Of a DNA stretch of 64,000 bases, positions 25,847-35,140 are shown in pieces. The translations under genes were made by a program, and so were the position numbers. Position 1 is the stretch's first letter; every line of letters starts with the position of its first letter. The notes beneath the pieces were generated by a model. The model did not search any database, was not told the origin of the DNA, and saw only the letters and a list, made by a program, of their open reading frames with translations. This stretch comes from Acinetobacter bouvetii (GTDB taxonomy: Bacteria > Pseudomonadota > Gammaproteobacteria > Pseudomonadales > Moraxellaceae): the NCBI RefSeq assembly GCF_902753875.1, contig NZ_CADDTS010000032.1, positions 1-64,000 on the forward strand, given 5' to 3'.

Positions 25847-27454
25847 ATGAGCAACAAAACGAATTTAACGACTGAAGTAGCTATCTTGGGCGCAGGTCCT
25901 GTTGGTTTAACAATTGCAAACTATTTAAGTAAACAAGGTGTTCAAGTGACTATCATTGAACAACTGGATAGTTTGATTGATTACCCACGTGCCATTGGTA
26001 TTGATGATGAGTCGTTACGTACCATTCAATCACTCGGTTTGGTCGACCAAGTGTTGCCACATACCACACCTAACCACGCCATGCGCTTTTTAACACCTAA
26101 AGGCCGTTGCTTTGCAGATATTCAGCCATTAACGCGTGAATTCGGTTTCTCACGTCGTAATGCTTTTATTCAGCCACAAGTCGACAATGTATTATTACAA
26201 GGTTTAAAACAGTATGAAAAAACTCAAGTACTGTTTTCACGTCAGCTGAATGAATTTACTCAGGATTCTAATGGCGTTACACTAAAACTTAAAGATCAAA
26301 ATCAAAATGAAGAAACCATTCATGCGCAATACTTAATTGCCTGTGATGGTGGTAACTCGATTGTACGTCGTACCTTAAATATTGGTTTTGATGGTAAAAC
26401 TGCACCAAACCAATGGATCGTAATTGATATTGAAAATGATCCTTTAGCCACACCACACATTTACTTATGCTGTGACCCGGTACGCCCTTACGTTTCTGCT
26501 GCCCTGCCGCACGGTATCCGTCGTTTTGAGTTTATGGTAATGCCAGGCGAAACTCAGGAAGAGTTAAGCAAACCTGAAAACATCGCTAAATTGCTGTCTA
26601 AAGTTTTGCCAAATGCTGAAAATATCGAAGTGATCCGTCAACGTGTCTATACACACAATGCCCGTATTGCAGATAAATTCCGTATTGACCGTATTTTATT
26701 GGCCGGTGATGCTGCGCACATTATGCCAGTATGGCAAGGTCAAGGTTATAACAGCGGTATGCGTGATGCCTTTAACCTGGCTTGGAAAATGGCCTTGGTG
26801 ATTCAAGGTAAAGCAACTCCTGACCTATTAGATTCTTATCAGGTTGAACGTAAAGACCATGCCAAAGCCATGATTGATCTTTCTGTGATGGCTGGTCACG
26901 TACTTGCGCCACCAAAAAAATGGCAAGGTTTTGTTCGTGACGGTATTGCGTATGCACTGAATTACATCAAGCCGATTAAACAATATTTGCTTGAAATGCG
27001 TTTCAAACCAATGCCGAAATATCATGACGGTGCTTTACTGGCAGATGGTAAAAAAGAATCGCCAATCGGGAAAATGTTTATCCAGCCGCATGTCAAACTT
27101 GAATCTGGTGAAAAAGTTTTACTGGATGACGTGATTGGCAATGACTTCGCGATTCTGGCTTGGGGTGTTGATCCACAATGGGGTATCTCGGATGCCACCA
27201 TGCAAGTCTGGAAAAAATTAGGCGTTAAGTTTATTCAGGTCATTCCAGAAGTTCAGTTTGGCAATGAAAAGCGTAAGAAATTTGATGGCGTGATTACTGT
27301 TGGCGATATCGGTACCGATATTCGCAGCTGGTTTGGTAAAACTTCTGAATCGGTGGTGATTTTACGTCCTGACCGTTTTGTGGCAGCACTGGCTATTCCA
27401 CAAACGTTAGATCACGTGAGCCAACAGTTGTTTAAAAAGCTGCATGTAAAATAA
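25847..27454 (+). CDS. MhpA-like FAD-dependent aromatic hydroxylase
   Basis: Class A flavin monooxygenases of the MhpA type hydroxylate 3-(3-hydroxyphenyl)propionate or related phenols using NADH and O2. The 535-residue protein has the FAD-binding [13 protein letters not shown] near the N-terminus, the [21 protein letters not shown] region and the second FAD motif [18 protein letters not shown]. The ATG at 25847 is preferred to a TTG 21 bases upstream. None of the ring-cleavage genes mhpBCDEF is adjacent, so the substrate is uncertain. The HcaR-like LysR gene nearby (28316-29209) is suggestive but lies in a different operon. Confidence 0.8.
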   Translation: MSNKTNLTTEVAILGAGPVGLTIANYLSKQGVQVTIIEQLDSLIDYPRAIGIDDESLRTIQSLGLVDQVLPHTTPNHAMRFLTPKGRCFADIQPLTREFGFSRRNAFIQPQVDNVLLQGLKQYEKTQVLFSRQLNEFTQDSNGVTLKLKDQNQNEETIHAQYLIACDGGNSIVRRTLNIGFDGKTAPNQWIVIDIENDPLATPHIYLCCDPVRPYVSAALPHGIRRFEFMVMPGETQEELSKPENIAKLLSKVLPNAENIEVIRQRVYTHNARIADKFRIDRILLAGDAAHIMPVWQGQGYNSGMRDAFNLAWKMALVIQGKATPDLLDSYQVERKDHAKAMIDLSVMAGHVLAPPKKWQGFVRDGIAYALNYIKPIKQYLLEMRFKPMPKYHDGALLADGKKESPIGKMFIQPHVKLESGEKVLLDDVIGNDFAILAWGVDPQWGISDATMQVWKKLGVKFIQVIPEVQFGNEKRKKFDGVITVGDIGTDIRSWFGKTSESVVILRPDRFVAALAIPQTLDHVSQQLFKKLHVK

Positions 27455-27499
27455 TCAAGATATAAAAAATACATTCACTGAATCATATTCAGAGGCCCT

Positions 27500-27526
27500 G
27501 ACCACGCGAAAGCGTGGTCTTTTTTA
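27500..27526. terminator. Terminator of the MhpA-like gene
   Basis: GACCACGC-GAAA-GCGTGGTC followed by TTTTTT is a compact eight-pair stem, 45 bases after the stop codon. Confidence 0.9.
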
Positions 27527-27551
27527 TTTCCGCTTCTATTAAATAATTAAA

Positions 27552-28169
27552 TTAATCATTTATTTTCTGAAACCACGGTACATCTTTCATTGAATCGCGC
27601 TGTGCTATCAACTGAATATAAGGTCTAAACTCATCCAGATAAGGCAGTATTTTGAAAGAAATTGCAAAAACCAGCCAATAAGCCAGATATAAATCTGCCG
27701 CTGAAATTTTCTCCCCCAGTAAATAGGGATTGGCCTGTTGCATCCCTTTTTTTAAAAAAGAAAATACACTGTCTTCATTACCAAAGGTCAAACTGCTGCG
27801 CTTTCCTTCCATTTGCTCATTTGAAATATGTAAACCTTTCATGTCCATATATTCAGTCAATGGTCCATGACAAAAAAACATCCATTTTAAATAAGCACCG
27901 CGCTTCGGATCACCCAGTGCGGGAGCCAAGCCTTTTTCAATATATTTGTCTGCCAGATAAGTAAATATGGCTGCAAGTTCAGAGATCACCACGCCCTGAT
28001 CCACCAGACAAGGCACTTTTCCCATCGGGTTAATGCTCGTATATTCAGCCTGATGCATGTCTGCATAAGCTACCTGAATCTGTTCAATCTGATCTTCTAT
28101 ACCCAGCTCTTTCAATAAAGGGAAAAGTGTCATGCCGCGTGATTGTAAATTGTTATACAGCTTCATCAT
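27552..28169 (-). CDS. Glutathione S-transferase family protein
   Basis: The 205-residue protein has the thioredoxin-fold N-terminal domain (MKLYNNLQSRGMTLFPLL, then NPMGKVPCLVDQG and the VISELAAIFTYLADKY glutathione-binding segment with its E/S-x-A-I pattern). It also has an all-helical C-terminal domain (AADLYLAYWLVF). Such enzymes conjugate glutathione or act as dehalogenases and isomerases; the substrate is not evident. It follows the LysR gene's strong hairpin and has its own promoter region. Confidence 0.85.
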   Translation of the reverse strand: MMKLYNNLQSRGMTLFPLLKELGIEDQIEQIQVAYADMHQAEYTSINPMGKVPCLVDQGVVISELAAIFTYLADKYIEKGLAPALGDPKRGAYLKWMFFCHGPLTEYMDMKGLHISNEQMEGKRSSLTFGNEDSVFSFLKKGMQQANPYLLGEKISAADLYLAYWLVFAISFKILPYLDEFRPYIQLIAQRDSMKDVPWFQKIND

Positions 28170-28265
28170 TTCTCATTGACCTAATATTGTTATTTTAAAG
28201 GTCGAGTATAAATTGATTTATCAGGTCTGTTAATGATTATGATGTGACGGGATTGCATTCGACCA

Positions 28266-28294
28266 CGGTGCTTTTTTCTGCGAAAAAAGCACCG
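28266..28294 (-). terminator. 12-bp-stem hairpin ending the TetR-MFS-LysR operon
   Basis: CGGTGCTTTTTT and AAAAAAGCACCG are exact complements around a five-base loop, 21 bases past the lysR stop codon. The T-run needed for termination is inside the stem, so it works like a terminator whose arms include the A and T tracts and could act in both directions. Confidence 0.75.
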
Positions 28295-28315
28295 CATTTT
28301 GACTAAAATAAAGAC

Positions 28316-29209
28316 TTAGAAGAAGCCCATATAGAATTGCTCTTTCAAAATTTTAAGAATCAGCTCGATCGCTTCATTGCTCTGACCCTTACGATAACTG
28401 GCATACAGATCAATCATCGGCAAAGGCTCAATGGTATTTTTCACGACAATTTTGTCACCCAAAAGCGGAATCACATAAGCAGGTACCAGACTCCAGCCCA
28501 CACCCATGCCCACCAAATTGACATTGAGTAAAATATTGGTCGATCGCTGCACCACGTTCACATTCAGTTTGGATTGCTTAAAAAAGTCGGTGATGATTTT
28601 ATGCAACTGAGGCGAAGCATCCTCATCACTTATGACAAAATCCTGCTGATTAAAACTCTTGATACTAATATGACGCTGATCAGCAACAGGTGAATCTTTA
28701 GGAACAATCAATGCCAAAGGTTCGCTAAAAATTTGCACATGTTCAAACTCACCCGATTCATCAATATAGCGAGTAAAGGCAATATCAATTTCACCTTTTT
28801 TCAATGCCTTGAATTGATGTGCATCAGTCAAACTGTGAAAGTTGATTTTAATATCAGGGAAATGTGCACGTATATTCGGCATGATATAAGGGAAAATTTT
28901 CATTTCCGCCACTGGAACAAAACCAATGTTTAACTGATCTTTATTCAGATTGGCAATTTGTCTGGCATCGTAAATGGCTTTTTCCGCATGTTCCAGACTC
29001 AACAAGGCTTCTTTCAAAAAAACTTTGCCTGATTCGGTCAATTCAACCTTACGATTTGAACGCACCAGTAGCTGAACACCCACTTCATTTTCAAGGTCTT
29101 TGATCTGCTGGCTCAAAGATGGCTGTACGGTACACATCCGCTGTGCGGCCTTAGTAAAATTTAGCTCTTCTGCAACAGCAACGAAATAGCGTAAATGACG
29201 TAATTCCAC
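28316..29209 (-). CDS. LysR-family regulator, HcaR-like
   Basis: The N-terminal winged helix-turn-helix (MELRHLRYFVAVAEELNFTK, then AAQRMCTVQPSLSQQIKDLE) is very close to that of HcaR, the activator of phenylpropionate catabolism in E. coli. The rest (about 90-295) is the usual periplasmic-binding-like effector domain. It is the last gene of a TetR-MFS-LysR unit, beginning 13 bases after the MFS stop codon, so it probably senses a compound handled by that transporter. HcaR identity is not claimed: the match is in the DNA-binding part. Confidence 0.85.
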   Translation of the reverse strand: MELRHLRYFVAVAEELNFTKAAQRMCTVQPSLSQQIKDLENEVGVQLLVRSNRKVELTESGKVFLKEALLSLEHAEKAIYDARQIANLNKDQLNIGFVPVAEMKIFPYIMPNIRAHFPDIKINFHSLTDAHQFKALKKGEIDIAFTRYIDESGEFEHVQIFSEPLALIVPKDSPVADQRHISIKSFNQQDFVISDEDASPQLHKIITDFFKQSKLNVNVVQRSTNILLNVNLVGMGVGWSLVPAYVIPLLGDKIVVKNTIEPLPMIDLYASYRKGQSNEAIELILKILKEQFYMGFF

Positions 29210-29222
29210 CAGCTATACCTCT

Positions 29223-30410
29223 TTATTTAAGTCGTTTAAGTGATGGTGCAACTGTGTATTTATAAACAAATAAAGTAATCACAGTCATAACAGCACAGAA
29301 TAGATAAGTCAGTTGATATCCATAATAGGCGATGATCAATCCTAAAATCACAGAACCTATTGCCATACCAAAATCAAATAGGGTAAAAAAAGTCGAAATT
29401 GCATGTCCCATGCGTTGTTTCGGCGCAGACTGAATTGCCACTGTCTGAAAACAGGGAAATAATGAACCGTAGCCAATGCCAATAAATATAGCAGATAACC
29501 ACAACATCCATTGATTTGAAACAAAACTGACCACGACCAAGCCTAAAGCAAAGAATATAAAGGATGGATAAATGATCGCACTTGCCCCTTTACGGTCATA
29601 AATTTTCCCCACCCACGGTCGCACCACAATCATGGAAATGGCAAAGACAATAAAAAACAGGCTGGTATAGGCCAATAAATCCTTAGCTTCACTATAGGCA
29701 GTAATAAAACTCATGATGCTGGAATAGGCAAATGCAGTGAGTAAAGCCACAAATCCAATCGGGACAGCGCGCATTTCAATAATGTCATGAAAACTTAGCC
29801 GAACTTTTTCTACCTTGTTTATAAGTTCAGCTTTATTTTCATGCACTGGTATGATTAAACAGAAAATAAAGCCCAGACAAATGACGGCAGTTAAAATCGC
29901 AAACAGCTGGATAAAACCAGTAAACTGCAGCACGGTTAAAGCTATCAGTGGGCCGAATACTACGGCAAGGTTGGTCGACATGACAAAATAGCCCATGCCC
30001 TCACCCTTACGCTGCTCAGGAATAAAATCATTGGCAATCGGCACCGTCACCGTGGTCAAAACGCTAAACCAGATCCCATGTATAAAACGGATAACCAGTA
30101 AAATCCACATACTGTCAGCAAATAAATAGCTAAACGCGAAAAGCATAAATAGCAATTCTGAACCGCGAAAAGCGACTTTCTTCCCTAATTTTTCAACAAT
30201 CAATCCAGAAAAGGGACGCACTGCAATAGAAGAAACGAGAAATAAAGTCAGGGCCAATCCGGCCTCTTTTATCGTCCCGCCTAAATCCTTCATAATATAG
30301 ACAGGCAAGATAGTTAATAGTGCAAAATAATAAGTAAATAGAAACAGATTATTAAACAGACATAAAATGAATGAGCGATTCCATAAACGCTCGGTGTTCG
30401 TCGCAGACAT
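29223..30410 (-). CDS. MFS efflux transporter
   Basis: The 395-residue protein has twelve membrane segments. Features of the arabinose-efflux/DHA1-type MFS are visible: the GLIVEKLGKKVAFRG loop between helices 2 and 3 and VRPWVGKIYDRKGASA in the equivalent second half. It lies between a TetR gene (27 bases upstream) and a LysR gene (13 bases downstream), a layout typical of inducible drug or toxic-metabolite exporters. Its substrate is unknown. Confidence 0.88.
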   Translation of the reverse strand: MSATNTERLWNRSFILCLFNNLFLFTYYFALLTILPVYIMKDLGGTIKEAGLALTLFLVSSIAVRPFSGLIVEKLGKKVAFRGSELLFMLFAFSYLFADSMWILLVIRFIHGIWFSVLTTVTVPIANDFIPEQRKGEGMGYFVMSTNLAVVFGPLIALTVLQFTGFIQLFAILTAVICLGFIFCLIIPVHENKAELINKVEKVRLSFHDIIEMRAVPIGFVALLTAFAYSSIMSFITAYSEAKDLLAYTSLFFIVFAISMIVVRPWVGKIYDRKGASAIIYPSFIFFALGLVVVSFVSNQWMLWLSAIFIGIGYGSLFPCFQTVAIQSAPKQRMGHAISTFFTLFDFGMAIGSVILGLIIAYYGYQLTYLFCAVMTVITLFVYKYTVAPSLKRLK

Positions 30411-30437
30411 AATGACCTACTTAGATGTAGCTCATCG

Positions 30438-31001
30438 CTACTTTTGAACCAGCACAGGTTGCAGCAGCAAACCCACAAGATTGTGAATGTACGTTTCATC
30501 CGGCATGCGGTTGAAAAAAATAATTTGATAATGAATCGGACCATACAATGCATCAAGCATCAGCTCAAATGGATAGTCTGCAATAATTTCCTGACGTTCA
30601 ATCGCAACTTGAATGAGCTTGCGGGTCTGCTCGCGACGCGGTAACAGGTACTGTTTAAAAAATTCGCCTGCAGCTTCACGATGTTCTGCCATGACAACCA
30701 ATAAGGCACGACCCACCGGATGATTCAATGCATGGGAGAGTTTTAACAACTGCTGATTCAGATTAAATTCCAGACTCTGCTGAAAATCCAGTTCAAAAAT
30801 TGAAGTCGTCTGCTCTTTGAACGCATCAAACACCAAATCAGATTTATGCTTCCACCAGCGGTATATGGTTGATTTACCCACACCTGCACGAGCTGCAATA
30901 TCTTCAACTGTGAGATGACTGTAATCATATTCTTGTAGTGCTGCAATAACAGCCTGCAAGATGCATTGCTGACGGCGTGAAGTTTTTTCGATTTCAATCA
31001 T
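30438..31001 (-). CDS. TetR-family repressor of the adjacent MFS transporter
   Basis: The protein has a TetR helix-turn-helix (LTVEDIAARAGVGKSTIYRWW) after MIEIEKTSRRQQCILQAV, and a ligand domain of ~125 residues. The frame is open up to 31079, and an ATG at 31040 is possible, but that ATG sits inside a perfect palindrome (31024-31038). ATG at 31001 places the operator 23 bases ahead of the gene and yields a normal 187-residue TetR. It is the first gene of the TetR-MFS-LysR operon and probably represses its own transcription. Confidence 0.85.
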   Translation of the reverse strand: MIEIEKTSRRQQCILQAVIAALQEYDYSHLTVEDIAARAGVGKSTIYRWWKHKSDLVFDAFKEQTTSIFELDFQQSLEFNLNQQLLKLSHALNHPVGRALLVVMAEHREAAGEFFKQYLLPRREQTRKLIQVAIERQEIIADYPFELMLDALYGPIHYQIIFFNRMPDETYIHNLVGLLLQPVLVQK

Positions 31002-31023
31002 ATCGTCACACAAAAAACGAAAC

Positions 31024-31038
31024 GAAACGTATCGTTTC
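31024..31038. promoter_or_regulatory. TetR-type operator: GAAACGTATCGTTTC
   Basis: GAAACG-TAT-CGTTTC is a perfect inverted repeat, flanked on the left by another direct GAAACG-like unit (ACGAAACGAAACG), so two overlapping sites are possible. It lies just upstream of the tetR ATG at 31001 and probably overlaps the operon promoter. Confidence 0.75.
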
Positions 31039-31089
31039 ATAATATGCCGTTTTTCATTGTTTGTATAGATCTCAAGCATTTTTAAAACA

Positions 31090-31120
31090 AAAAAAAAGCC
31101 GTTTTAAACGGCCTTTTCAT
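31090..31120 (-). terminator. Terminator of the acyl-CoA thioesterase gene
   Basis: On the minus strand GGCCGTTTAAAACGGC is followed by a run of ten T residues, about 15 bases past the thioesterase stop codon. It separates that gene from the TetR operon downstream. Confidence 0.85.
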
Positions 31121-31131
31121 TCAATGCAAGA

Positions 31132-31653
31132 TTAGCATTGCGAGGTTTTTTTATAAATACTGCACGATGGATGATGGCTTTCCTGAAGTCGTGCTACTTT
31201 ACGCTGTTCAGCAGCTTCAAAACGGCAACGCTTCCAGTCATTGTCGAGGTTTAATGCAGGAATTTGTTTAGGCTTACCATTTTCATCTACGGCAACCATA
31301 GTGAAATAACAGCTATTGGTATGACGAACAGTGCGCTTCTGGATATTTTGAGCTTCTACACGAATCCCGATTTCCATAGAAGTACGGCCCACATGATTCA
31401 CACAGGCAAGAAAAGTAACCAATTCGCCAACATGTATCGGTTCTTTAAAGTTGACTTTATCTACTGATAAAGTCACCACATAACTACCTGAATAACGGCT
31501 TGCACATGCATATGCAACTTGATCCAACAATTTTAAAATTGTTCCACCATGAACATTTCCTGAAAAGTTTGCCATATCAGGAGTCATTAAAACTGACATG
31601 GTCAATTCCGACTGGTCATCTAACGCTGGAGCAATTTGATCTAATGTGGACAT
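31132..31653 (-). CDS. Acyl-CoA thioesterase (hotdog fold, YciA/BFIT-like)
   Basis: It hydrolyses acyl-CoA to free acid and CoA. The single hotdog domain has the diagnostic NFSGNVHGGTILKLLDQVAY block (residues about 30-49), where the Asp is the catalytic acid/base, and the KVNFKEPIHVGELV and NHVGRTSMEIGIRVEA strands. Length 173 is normal. It stands alone. Chain-length preference is not readable. Confidence 0.92.
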   Translation of the reverse strand: MSTLDQIAPALDDQSELTMSVLMTPDMANFSGNVHGGTILKLLDQVAYACASRYSGSYVVTLSVDKVNFKEPIHVGELVTFLACVNHVGRTSMEIGIRVEAQNIQKRTVRHTNSCYFTMVAVDENGKPKQIPALNLDNDWKRCRFEAAEQRKVARLQESHHPSCSIYKKTSQC

Positions 31654-32008
31654 CGCGTTCTCTAGATTTTTTAACAGACAATAGTATATAGGGTAATTAT
31701 ATCGTTTTTCAGCGAAATAGAATGTTCAAATTGGCAATAAAATCATCATTATTATTTATAGTGATTTTGACATCATTCAAGAAAATATATATTAAATCAG
31801 TCAACTTATTGACGCATAAGCTTTTTTATTAAAGCTTGATTTTAATAGAATATATGTTCTAAAAATAATATTACAAAAAAAAGACTATACATTTAAAAAC
31901 ATTCAGATTTTGCTCTGGAAGCCACTAACTATAATAATCGTCAGTAATAGGACAGAGAAAAAATAAATCCTTTAAATCACAATAAATAGATCAAACATAA
32001 AGACCAAA
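31654..32008. other. AT-rich non-coding spacer
   Basis: About 355 bases between two minus-strand genes. It is strongly AT-rich with several short inverted AT tracts but no credible open frame, operator or GC-stem terminator. The left part should contain the thioesterase promoter. Nothing else is supported. Confidence 0.4.
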
Positions 32009-32206
32009 TTAAACAGACACAATCCGCAGCATCTCTTTGGAAATATTGCCGTAACTCAAAACATTTTGTTGATCTAAGCGGGTTTCTACCGTATAGGTAC
32101 CATCATGGTTTTCTGCAGTCACAGTAAATATCAAATGTCCCATGCTTGCCATTTTTACTTTCTGACCAATTTTAATATTTTCTATTGCCGTCGTACTGTT
32201 ATTCAT
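32009..32206 (-). CDS. Small hypothetical protein, 65 aa
   Basis: The product reads MNNSTTAIENIKIGQKVKMA followed by SMGHLIFTVTAENHDGTYTV and ends with EMLRIVSV. The pattern, an I/V-rich strand with KIGQKVKM then a TYTVETRLD strand, suggests a small all-beta barrel like the DUF2158/YodC type, but I cannot confirm the family. No signal peptide. It stands alone, 296 bases from the patatin gene. Confidence 0.55.
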   Translation of the reverse strand: MNNSTTAIENIKIGQKVKMASMGHLIFTVTAENHDGTYTVETRLDQQNVLSYGNISKEMLRIVSV

Positions 32207-32502
32207 TTAACCATTCCTATATAACATGCTTTTTATTGCAATTTAGAATAGAAATAAGTGTAGTGATTTTTTATTTACTGGTAAACTTAAATCATTGAAC
32301 AAAAACACATTAATATAAAAATACTATGAAACAAAAGTTTTAACCACTTAATTAACTTTATTCAACAATATCAATTGATTAATTTATCTTTACAATATCA
32401 AGACTGCTTTTTTTAAAGCTTTTAAACAATTCTCCCACATATGTCTGTATAAACCCCAAATATATAACTCAATATAGGCAGCTGCTTTCAACTGCCCTTA
32501 GT

Positions 32503-33516
32503 TCAGTCATTGGAATGAGCTAATTCATCTTGCACGGTAAATTGATGAATTTTACGCCCAATTGGATAATGCTTCTGACTAAGTACAGCGGATATAGTAC
32601 TTAGCTGATTGGTCGCTGCTTCTGCACCTGCCTGCATCGTCATTTCACGACCTTTAACATCAAAAATATGACCTTTTTCTCTTAAATCGGGTTGAATCAC
32701 AATATCGGCATGTTTAAGTTCTTCTTCTGCTAGGCGGCTTTGCATAATATTAATATTCTGATTGAACATTCCCCAGACATTACTGGTTTCGGTATGCATC
32801 GGTTGAGCAAGAATATCCACGGCAATAATAATATCTGCACCTAACTCACGTGCCACATCGACCGGAACGGGGCTGACTAAACCACCATCAACATATTCGT
32901 CCTCACCAATTTTGGTTGGAATAAACATGCTTGGAATAGAAACTGAAGCACGTACAGCCTGCCCAGTATTGCCATAATTAAAGACGACTTTCTTGCCTTC
33001 TTTTAACTCTGTTGCTACCACATACATAGGGGTTTTCAATAACTCTAACGGCGTATTGTTGACTTGCTGATTGACATAGTTTTCAACTTTTTTTCCATCA
33101 AAAAAGCCTTTCATATCCAGTTTCACATCACGCACATCATTGGCTTTCATATTCAAAGCAATTTCACGTAATTCATCACCGGTTTTACCACTGGCATAAA
33201 TTGAACCCACAATACTTCCAGCACTGGTTCCCACAATAAAATCAGGATGAATACCCTGCTGTTCCAGAACCTGAATGACCCCAATATGCGCATAGCCACG
33301 TGCGCCACCACTACCCAGCACCAATGCCACAATCGGACGATGTTGCTGTTGTTTCAGTTTTTTAAAATCAATGCGGTCAGCACGAACCTGTGCATCAACA
33401 GTTGGTGATTCAGATAGTCCTGTAGAACCCACTGTAAGCTTAGGCTGAGAAACTGTTTGGCATCCTGCTAAACCCAATATGGCTAAAACAATAAAACTGA
33501 ATTTGATGTTGATCAT
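32503..33516 (-). CDS. Patatin-like phospholipase, lipoprotein (RssA/NTE-type)
   Basis: A lipoprotein signal with lipobox LAGC (Cys19) predicts anchoring in the outer or inner membrane. The patatin domain has the oxyanion loop GSGGARG (68-74), the nucleophile elbow GTSAGS with Ser98, and the dyad partner DGG with Asp210. Such serine lipases release fatty acids from phospholipids. ATG at 33516 is the start: AGGTGG lies six bases before it, whereas the open frame runs seven codons further. The 337-residue length fits the family. Confidence 0.9.
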   Translation of the reverse strand: MINIKFSFIVLAILGLAGCQTVSQPKLTVGSTGLSESPTVDAQVRADRIDFKKLKQQQHRPIVALVLGSGGARGYAHIGVIQVLEQQGIHPDFIVGTSAGSIVGSIYASGKTGDELREIALNMKANDVRDVKLDMKGFFDGKKVENYVNQQVNNTPLELLKTPMYVVATELKEGKKVVFNYGNTGQAVRASVSIPSMFIPTKIGEDEYVDGGLVSPVPVDVARELGADIIIAVDILAQPMHTETSNVWGMFNQNINIMQSRLAEEELKHADIVIQPDLREKGHIFDVKGREMTMQAGAEAATNQLSTISAVLSQKHYPIGRKIHQFTVQDELAHSND

Positions 33517-33754
33517 GAACCACCTAAAATAAATCAAGCTGTTTTTGGCAAAAACATAGCATTTTAAGGATTAACTGTTTCTGAAACAGTAGTATTTCGT
33601 TAAAGCTAGTCCTAAAAGTTCAGAGTCATAACCCTTATTTTTATATTATCTCATCTTTTCTTTTATATTTGATAAGCTGGCTTTGCCAAATGTGACAAGT
33701 GCTTATTAGCACTAAATTTATTTTTCTCCAGATTTTTTAAAGATAGATCTCCAT

Positions 33755-33787
33755 AAAAAAAGAGGCGAACCAGTCGCCTCTTTTTTG
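33755..33787. terminator. Terminator of the DcaP-like porin gene
   Basis: AAAAAAAGAGGCGA-ACCAG-TCGCCTCTTTTTT is a strong bidirectional terminator 13 bases past the porin stop codon. Confidence 0.9.
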
Positions 33788-33799
33788 TGCAATTTCGAG

Positions 33800-35140
33800 T
33801 TAGAAACTATATTTTGCCATTAAACCGACACGGTTATCTTTAAATGTTTTGCCTGTGAATGCTTCACGCTTACCATTAATATATTCAATGCCTAGGTCAA
33901 TTGGTTTAACTGGTGAATAAATCATGTTTAACCAAGCTTGCTGTACTTCTTTGTTTGCTGTTGTGTTGCCAGCATCTTTGAAGGTTTTTGCATAAGTAGT
34001 ATCGTTATCAGCAAATAATGCGCCATAGGCTAAAGTTGAACGAAGCTTTTCATTGAACTTATAGGTTGCGCCCACTTGTACTGCAGTAAATTTGTTTTGT
34101 TCAATATTACCATTAGTACCTACAACATATGCTGTATTTGCACCATATAAATAGTTGCTGTTGCCTTCTACATAAGACACATCACCATTCAATTTCAACT
34201 GGCTAGTGACATCAAAGGTCGTGCCTGCAGCCAAGCCCCAGCCCACTTTATCATCATTACTACCTTGAACTTTGTGATGTTCAACTAAAGCACGGCCAGA
34301 TGCATTACCTTTTCCATCTGCAAAACCTTGAGTGACTTTTGCAGTTAAAACTGGAAGGCTATATTTTACTGTTGAATCCGCAACTGCAGTAGCTGTTACA
34401 TTTGCAGAAGCTTTACTGTCACCTTCTTCCGCAGCAACAAACAATTGTGTTTTCGGTGCAAGTTTAAAATTATAGCGTACCTGAGGCAAACGTTGAGTAC
34501 CACCGCCTATGTTGGTGCTAAAGTCAATCATTTCTGGTGCATGACTAGACAGGAAGTTTGAAGTGGTTTGACCAAACAACCAGTTATTATAAGTTAAATA
34601 AGCATGACGAATACGCAGGTTTTCAGACTTAGCGTTGTCATTACTGGCAAAGTCTACCTCGACCTTACCACCCACTTTAGCATCACCCACTGGTGCATTG
34701 AAATCTAAGCCCAAACGTGTAGTTTTCGCTGTAGCGCGTAACTTGTCTTTTACAGAATTTGAATTAGTAACGCCGGAAACGTTAGCGAAATCGTTATCAG
34801 CACCTTCAATAATATAGTTCGCATCTCCACGAACGAAACCGTATAAGTTTACATTAGCACCGGCTTTGGTTTTAAAACCAGTTGCTGAAGTTTCTGGTTT
34901 TGCTGCGGGTGCTGCTGCCAGTTGAACAGGTTGAGCTTTGACTTGTTCAATTTGAGTTTGTTGCTGCTGTTGAACTTGTTGCTGCTGCTGAATCAAAGAT
35001 TTTAATGCTTCAACTTCTTGACGTAATTCTTGAATTTGTTTTTGTTCAGCTGTGCCAGCAAATGCTGTGCTTGCCATTGCTGTAGTCACAGCCAAAGCTA
35101 AACCTTTAGTCATAAATTTACCGTTGAGTAAGCGACTCAT
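33800..35140 (-). CDS. DcaP-family trimeric outer-membrane porin
   Basis: A signal peptide (cleavage after ATAFA-like STAFA, about residue 28) is followed by a Gln-rich heptad coiled coil (about 31-65) and a beta barrel ending in the expected terminal phenylalanine (MAKYSF). DcaP proteins are Acinetobacter trimeric porins reported to take up dicarboxylates and to be entry routes for sulbactam. AGGAGA lies seven bases before ATG. The porin is preceded by a long regulatory region with an inverted repeat at 35276-35294. This gene is the strongest genus marker in the window. Confidence 0.9.
   Translation of the reverse strand: MSRLLNGKFMTKGLALAVTTAMASTAFAGTAEQKQIQELRQEVEALKSLIQQQQQVQQQQQTQIEQVKAQPVQLAAAPAAKPETSATGFKTKAGANVNLYGFVRGDANYIIEGADNDFANVSGVTNSNSVKDKLRATAKTTRLGLDFNAPVGDAKVGGKVEVDFASNDNAKSENLRIRHAYLTYNNWLFGQTTSNFLSSHAPEMIDFSTNIGGGTQRLPQVRYNFKLAPKTQLFVAAEEGDSKASANVTATAVADSTVKYSLPVLTAKVTQGFADGKGNASGRALVEHHKVQGSNDDKVGWGLAAGTTFDVTSQLKLNGDVSYVEGNSNYLYGANTAYVVGTNGNIEQNKFTAVQVGATYKFNEKLRSTLAYGALFADNDTTYAKTFKDAGNTTANKEVQQAWLNMIYSPVKPIDLGIEYINGKREAFTGKTFKDNRVGLMAKYSF

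Noticed and set aside
28301..29209. Assignment of the LysR gene as the regulator of the MhpA-like hydroxylase
   Set aside because: The resemblance to HcaR is limited to the DNA-binding domain, and the gene is in a different operon separated by the GST gene.
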